64,000 nucleotides of DNA from Sclerodactyla briareus (Eukaryota > Echinodermata > Holothuroidea > Dendrochirotida > Sclerodactylidae). The position numbers and the translations under genes were made by a program. Below, piece after piece: positions 58,990 through 64,000 of the stretch (positions within the stretch are counted from its first letter, which is position 1; the number at the start of each line of letters is the position of its first letter). The DNA lies in contig JAODTK010002132.1 in assembly GCA_026419785.1 (NCBI GenBank), positions 62,001 to 126,000 on the forward strand, read 5' to 3'. The notes beneath the pieces are model-generated. The model did not search any database, had not been told where the DNA came from, and worked only from the letters and a program-made list of their open reading frames with translations.

Positions 58990-60160
58990 CGTCTCTGTGA
59001 TTCTGTGGAGAGGCACCTGCACGGGTGTCCCAGCAGCCTATTCAAGACACGCCATCTCGGCCTCTGTGGCGGGGTGCCCAGCTGTCAATGCAGACGACCG
59101 CAGGAGTAATCTGATTTGAGGGCCCGATGGGCTAGGTACAGTGCTGAGCCCCAAAGATTTGCGATTCGGATGGATAGTGTTGCAACCCTGGGTGGCGGAA
59201 CGCCTGTAGACTGCGACGTGCATACTATCGATACAACTCGAGAAGCATTGGAGCTGGAGCAGTTCAAGGGCGTTGATGTTTCTCTGGGTCTATGACATAC
59301 ATCTAGACTGCTGGGGAAGCTCCGGTTGGTGTTGCATGCTCTACTCTGTTTGGAGGTGTCATACCAACTGACTGGAAAAGGGGACGTATTGTTCCAACTC
59401 AGTACCCTCTCAGTACCTGGCTTAATCTTTGCTTGGATTCTTGTAACTGCTTGCGCCTCAGCGTCCTGAGCAGTCGGGATTCACTCCACTGTGGATCGCA
59501 TTTTTGGTCTTCGTGTCCAGGTCTGCATGTACGTATTCGGATTCGGTATGGGCTTTTTGTGCCCTAATCGATTATCGGAAGACTTCCAACTCTGTGTGTA
59601 GGGATGCTCTGCGCAGAATTCCTGAGTTACGTGGTGTGCCAAATCGTCTTGTACGTGATGTTCCTCCTTATTCTGGAGTGAGAGTGGTGACGTATGCGGT
59701 GTAGTCCTCCTGACTTTCACCGTTGTCACGTGTGTGAAACGAATGTACGCTGGCTCCATCACTCTTCAACACTTGGTAAATCGACTGGGTTTATGGGTAG
59801 GGTTGCAATTGTACCGACTGTGGGGTCCCATTTAGTGGAATGAGGGTTTCTAACCTGGACTTCGCGGATGGTGCCGCATTACTTGCCAAGTTCGTGGATC
59901 CTCGGTTGATGCTCTTGAAACACTCAGTCGAGAAACAAATCCGTTCGGCTTCCAGGTGTCATGGGCAAACACTAAAATCCAGTCCTTGGGGGATTTTGGA
60001 CAGTGCTGCTGGGTATGTCTAGGTGTTGGGCGAGAAAGTGGAAGAAGTTACAGAGTCATTCGTTTACCTCCGCGTGTCATTGATGATTCTGTTTCATGCG
60101 AGCTGCCGTCGCGTAATCTGAGCAAATAACAAACAAACAAAGCAAAACAAACAACAACAA
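58990..60160 (+). mobile_element. LINE reverse transcriptase fragment of a second type
   Basis: Plus-strand pieces: FKTRHLGLCGGV (about 59040), LRARWARY (about 59115), GGVIPTDWKRG (about 59350), PEQSGFT followed by DRIFGLRVQV (about 59470-59525), ALRRIPELRGVPNRLVRDV (about 59607), NLDFADGAALLA (the FADD region with D changed to G, about 59850) and FQVSWANTKIQSLGDFG (about 59955). The QSGFTP...DRI and VSWAKTK motifs mark a different LINE group from the L2-like copies. I do not assign the clade. A CAAA-rich tail lies at 60126-60160. Frames are broken throughout. Confidence 0.75.
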
Positions 60161-61255
60161 GCTCTGTAGTTCACGCTTGTGGCAATACTATACGATAAAT
60201 TTTCATTATCGACGTCGAGTTAAAAAGTGGTATTTTCAGTAGGAGTGTTCACACTTGTGCGATACGATACGATACATTAATTTTATCGGACGTCAATTGA
60301 CTTGCAGGCCATCGTAGGCCTAAAAGGGGTATTTCACGTCTGAAGAAGCTCCGGCCGAGAAGGTTCAGTTGATATTTTGAATCGATCCTGATCGATTTGG
60401 CACTTATTTGGTCCTAAACAGATCCAATATACTTCAAATGAATGCTCGGACGATGAACTCTTATTAGTTCCGGATCCGGCAAACTTCTGGTCGGTAGCAC
60501 CATATGGGCACAAAACAAACACCATTACATAGGCTTCAGGTACGAGAATTTCCAGCGATATGTATAGACCTTTGAACGTTTCACCAAATGTAAACAACGA
60601 TGGAGGCTGGCTAATTGAATCATCGGTTACTACCCTGTGAAAGCTTGCGACATATTATATAACACCACCAGGTCTGAAAAAGATGTCATACTTTGTATAA
60701 ACGTTTTTTCTTCGTTTTCCGGTTATAAATAATATGAAGCTGAATATCCTGTAACGATACTATAAACGTGTTTGGCAAAGAGATTGACGATATACGTTGG
60801 CGATAAATGATTTGTGGCTCGGAACATAGTCCACAATTCGACATTCAACAGTTTCTTCAATTCTAAGATTGTTTATTATTTCCTCCCAGAAGTAAAGTTA
60901 TAGTACCAGGTTATGCTTTTCATCGGATAAACAAACGGATAGTTCCAGGACAGGCCGGCTTGTCAGGCGGTCCGCGAGTCAGAAGACCCACCAGTCAGTC
61001 CGGAGGCTCGCGAGGCAGAAATAAAGAGGGGCTCTGCGAGTTAGAAGCCCGAGAGACCGGACTTGCAATGTACCCACGAGTCAGGAGAATGAGATGACCT
61101 GTCGTTGGACAAGGCGTATATTAGGCCTCCTCACCCTAACTTTGTGATAGTTGTGAAGGGAACTGAGTAATACCCTGGGAAGAACAATTGATTGCGAGTC
61201 CGAAATCAATTGGGAGTGATCTCCCGCAGTGAGGTTGGACCAGCCTGAAAACCCC
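60160..61255. other. non-coding stretch
   Basis: GATACGATACGATAC lies at 60258-60272. From about 60955 to 61075 a degenerate repeat built on GCGAGTCAGAAG or GCGAGTTAGAAG (three or four units) is visible. No gene was recognised. Confidence 0.4.
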
Positions 61256-61261
61256 CCGGAG

Positions 61262-61590
61262 ATCGGATTAGCTCAGTCGGTAGAGCTTAAGACTGTTGAT
61301 CGGAAGATTGTGATTCGAAACCCCCAGACCGATCAGCTTTCCCGGGGTGTCCTTGGGCAAGGCACTCCATCTCCAAGCGCCCCTCTCTACCCAGGTGCTA
61401 AATGAGGCCCTGTGAGGAACTGAGTACAACCGGCGTTGTTGCTGCGGCCATGCGACCTGTGAGGAACTGAGTACAACCGGCGTTGTGTTGGGCTGCCAAT
61501 ACCCGGGTTGTCGCGTGCATATACCAGTTCCTATGAACATGTAATATCTGTATAAAGCGCTTTGAGCACTTCGATTTTATTATTATATAG
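61262..61590 (+). mobile_element. tRNA-derived SINE, family B, full copy with internal duplication
   Basis: The head has an A box TAGCTCAGTCGG (61269-61280) and a B box GATTCGAAACC (61312-61322), the two internal RNA polymerase III promoter elements. The body contains CCTTGGGCAAGGCACTCCAT (61351-61370). CCTGTGAGGAACTGAGTACA begins two copies 47 bases apart (61409 and 61456), a tandem duplication. The 3' end TATAAAGCGCTTTGAGCACT resembles LINE tails of the L2/CR1 group, on which such SINEs usually depend; this last link is inference. The end runs into ATTTTATTATTATA. Confidence 0.75.
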
Positions 61591-61873
61591 TATTGTAGAG
61601 GTGAGTTTGGAGTTTCGAGTGAGTTTTCATACAGGGGGTGGCAAATGAAATCCGGACGCCATTTTGTTTCCTAAGAACTGCGTGTATAGCAACTGCGTGC
61701 GTATTCTGAATGACACACTTCTCATTTCGAGATGTATCCGACTGCTCGCAATTTACTAGTAGGAGTCTAGGTGCATTTTTTCGAGGGAATCGTTCACTCT
61801 ATTAGCAACATCATGCGTTTTGTTTAGGGATATCAGAATAAGTTTCCTGGCCTTCCCAAGTTCAAGGGAAGTT

Positions 61874-61980
61874 CGTATTTAATATATTATAATATAGTTC
61901 GTATTTAATATAATATAATATAATATAATATAATATAATATAATATAATTAATATAATATAATATAATATAATATAATTA
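61874..61980. repeat. TAATA microsatellite
   Basis: Repeated TATAA units, preceded by two copies of GTTCGTATTTAATAT (61871 and 61897). Confidence 0.85.
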
Positions 61981-62199
61981 GAATAAGAACAGTTGACCTT
62001 GTAGAACCGATCTCGTTTTTTGCTTCTTGGTATTGACGTTTTATTATTCACATGTAATATGTATAGTCTCATAATTTTACGTATGACTTTGTCAATATCC
62101 TCCATTTCTCTACCATTTAGCCAATCATTATTTCTTGTTACCTTGTGAATATTATGATGTATTCGCTTTGCTTGTATTTATTGTTTTGAGAGCCAATAT

Positions 62200-62262
62200 A
62201 CAGAACAAATAACAAACGAACAACAAACAAACAAACAAAACAAACAAACAAACAAACAGAAC
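62200..62262. repeat. CAAA microsatellite
   Basis: A run of ACAAACAAACAAA units with small interruptions. Confidence 0.85.
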
Positions 62263-62264
62263 TG

Positions 62265-64000
62265 TACGGGAGTGTTAAGGTGTTACATTCAAGGGGGGAA
62301 TGGAAAAAAGGGAATGGCGGTCGGGACCTATATGCTTTCCTTTTGACCTAAATAGAGATTAGTGACATAGGCAGGTTTAGTTGGATGGAGGGGCCGGAGT
62401 TGAGCACTCTATAGGAAGAGGACGAGAGGCAGTCGGTTTGCTAGGGACCAGTGGTTACAGGTTCATGTTGTTGTTTTTTTCTACATGGTTCCATTGAGTA
62501 TGTCACCCAGGAGTAGTAGTTCATTTCCAGACTATACATGGGTGTAAGGTATTGGATACACAGCCCAGAGGAGTGGGTTGATATGTGAGAGGATTACTGG
62601 AGGCATGAGGAAAAGTAGCACGTGGTGGTTTACTTGGACCGGGTCCAATACGTTTCGCTTGTAGTTTTTCTCCAAAGTGAGGTTAAAATTGCATACGATT
62701 GTATGAAGGGGTAGCTTCAAGAGTTAGTAGAAAACGGGCTGGGAGTTATAGGAGTGTACAAGGGAAGGAATGGGTGGCGAGCTCAAACCAGGCACCTGGG
62801 GAGACGGTGTCCTCTCCCATGTTTCGTTTTTTTCCCTCATCTAGTCTGAGGTCAGGCAGGAACATTCTTCAAATTGAGCCTAGTTGAGGGGCTAGTAGCT
62901 GAATGGGACTGGATGAAGGTTGCGGTGTTGTTTTCTCGAAACTTGTTGGAAATATTGGCACAGGAACATTACTCCTGCATTTTCCAATTCCCCAAAGAAC
63001 AAATCAAAAAAAAATCTGCCCTAGTTTCAATCAGGTTTTCAGAGAAGCCCCCTCGAAGATTCCTCTCAATCTTGCCGTTAGCGAAAAATGGATTAATGTA
63101 CACGTCAAACCTTGTGTGGTCGAGTGGTACTCTCTGTTCCTACTCTGATACCTATGCTCACCACCATACACTAATTAGAATTACACCCCGCTGCACTACC
63201 CCGCTGAGGTGTACCTCATTGACCGACCAATAACCCAAGAAGTGAAACAGCTGAAAGTTTAATTCTCTGAACACAGTACCGGTATAACTTCCCCATGGCC
63301 AGTTCACCTGTTTTAGGAATAGAATCGAATTCCTAGGACGGTTAATCGGCCCTGTATTTTTCAGTTGAATGTTTGTTTGTTTGTTTATTCACACCAAATG
63401 CTGCTTGGGAAAGCCCCCAAATGATCAAATGATCAGGGGTCACCTTAACCGTCATTAGTAGAAAGAATTAGAAAAAAATCTTAATATTATGTTTATGCAG
63501 CTGGTACTACTAACACGGGTCAACAGGACTTCACTATATGCAAGTCGATGGTGGAATAGGAAAGACACGAGAAGAACTACTGGGGACAATCCATGAAGAC
63601 GAATGGGGGGGGGGGGGGTCTGGCCGCATCTCATACTCGCCACCAACAAGTCGACCTTCAACTACTTCCCTTCCCGGAAATTTTCTTTTTAGTTTCAGAT
63701 CTCCATATGTCTTGGGCAGAAATGTTGAAGACGAGTGGGGAGGAGAACGTAGAAAGAGGGCGGGAGAGAGGTGGGGGGGGGGGTGGCAGCCCACGCGGGA
63801 TAGATTTGCGCCCAATGAGAATGAGGTTGGAAAAAGCTATTGCGTTAGCGGGTTTCAGCATAAAAACAAACCGACGGGGGCTCAGGTTTCCCTGACAAAT
63901 GATGGGCTACTCCTGGAGACGGCAAGATGGGTAGCTGTGTATCACTCAATAGCACCAACAGAACAGGGACTGCTCGTTTTTTTCCGATGTTTTCCGAAGG
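62265..64000. other. non-coding stretch to the window end
   Basis: Short open frames (for example plus 62874-63233) carry no recognisable motif. G tracts near 63607 and 63773 and a TGTTTGTTTG run at 63368 are the only repeats seen. Confidence 0.4.

Noticed and set aside
61262-61335. tRNA gene, judged by A and B boxes; also the tRNA-like parts at 3797 and 55917.
   Set aside because: No clean cloverleaf with paired acceptor arm, and each is continued by a body shared with other copies, which marks SINEs.

Overview
This window looks like nuclear DNA of a marine invertebrate animal, most likely a deuterostome such as an echinoderm. The reasons are an intron-split gene of galaxin type, many decayed LINE and tRNA-derived SINE copies, long poly-G and poly-C tracts, AGGTCA-rich dispersed repeats, and short GCGCGC hairpins beside AAATTTT. 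The echinoderm guess rests on the style of the repeats and not on a marker gene. Nothing points to a bacterium, plasmid or virus.

Layout. 1-14 kb is repeat-rich DNA without a recognisable host gene: an L2/CR1-like LINE endonuclease fragment (1-770, minus), a SINE (about 3.7-3.9 kb), a reverse-transcriptase scrap (4.1-4.4 kb), GC hairpins and a repeat mosaic (12.3-13.9 kb). From 14.4 to 25.1 kb the minus strand carries the only host gene I can support. It has at least eight exons coding a secreted-style, paired-cysteine (CC) repeat protein of the galaxin type. Its largest visible intron holds a nearly full-length but broken non-LTR retrotransposon on the opposite strand (21.1-24.1 kb). 25-33 kb is non-coding with small tandem duplications. 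About 33.0-44.7 kb is one block of a ~45 bp satellite, roughly 250 copies with higher-order organisation, ending against an L2-like LINE 3' end. 45-64 kb is again interspersed repeat territory: SINEs, an L2-like LINE (56.2-57.5 kb, minus), a second kind of LINE (59-60 kb, plus), a likely Harbinger-type non-autonomous DNA element (54.2-54.8 kb), a degenerate five-copy repeat (51.5-52.3 kb) and microsatellites.

The galaxin-like exons are phase 1 at both ends wherever both borders can be set without reading the exon's frame in more than one way. Several exons reach the expected multiple of three only if one or two bases are restored or removed. The satellite copies likewise differ mostly by single-base indels, and every LINE reading frame is broken. 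Either this is an uncorrected long-read assembly, or the gene is decaying; the sequence alone cannot decide. Start and stop codons of the galaxin-like gene are not located, so the gene model is partial.
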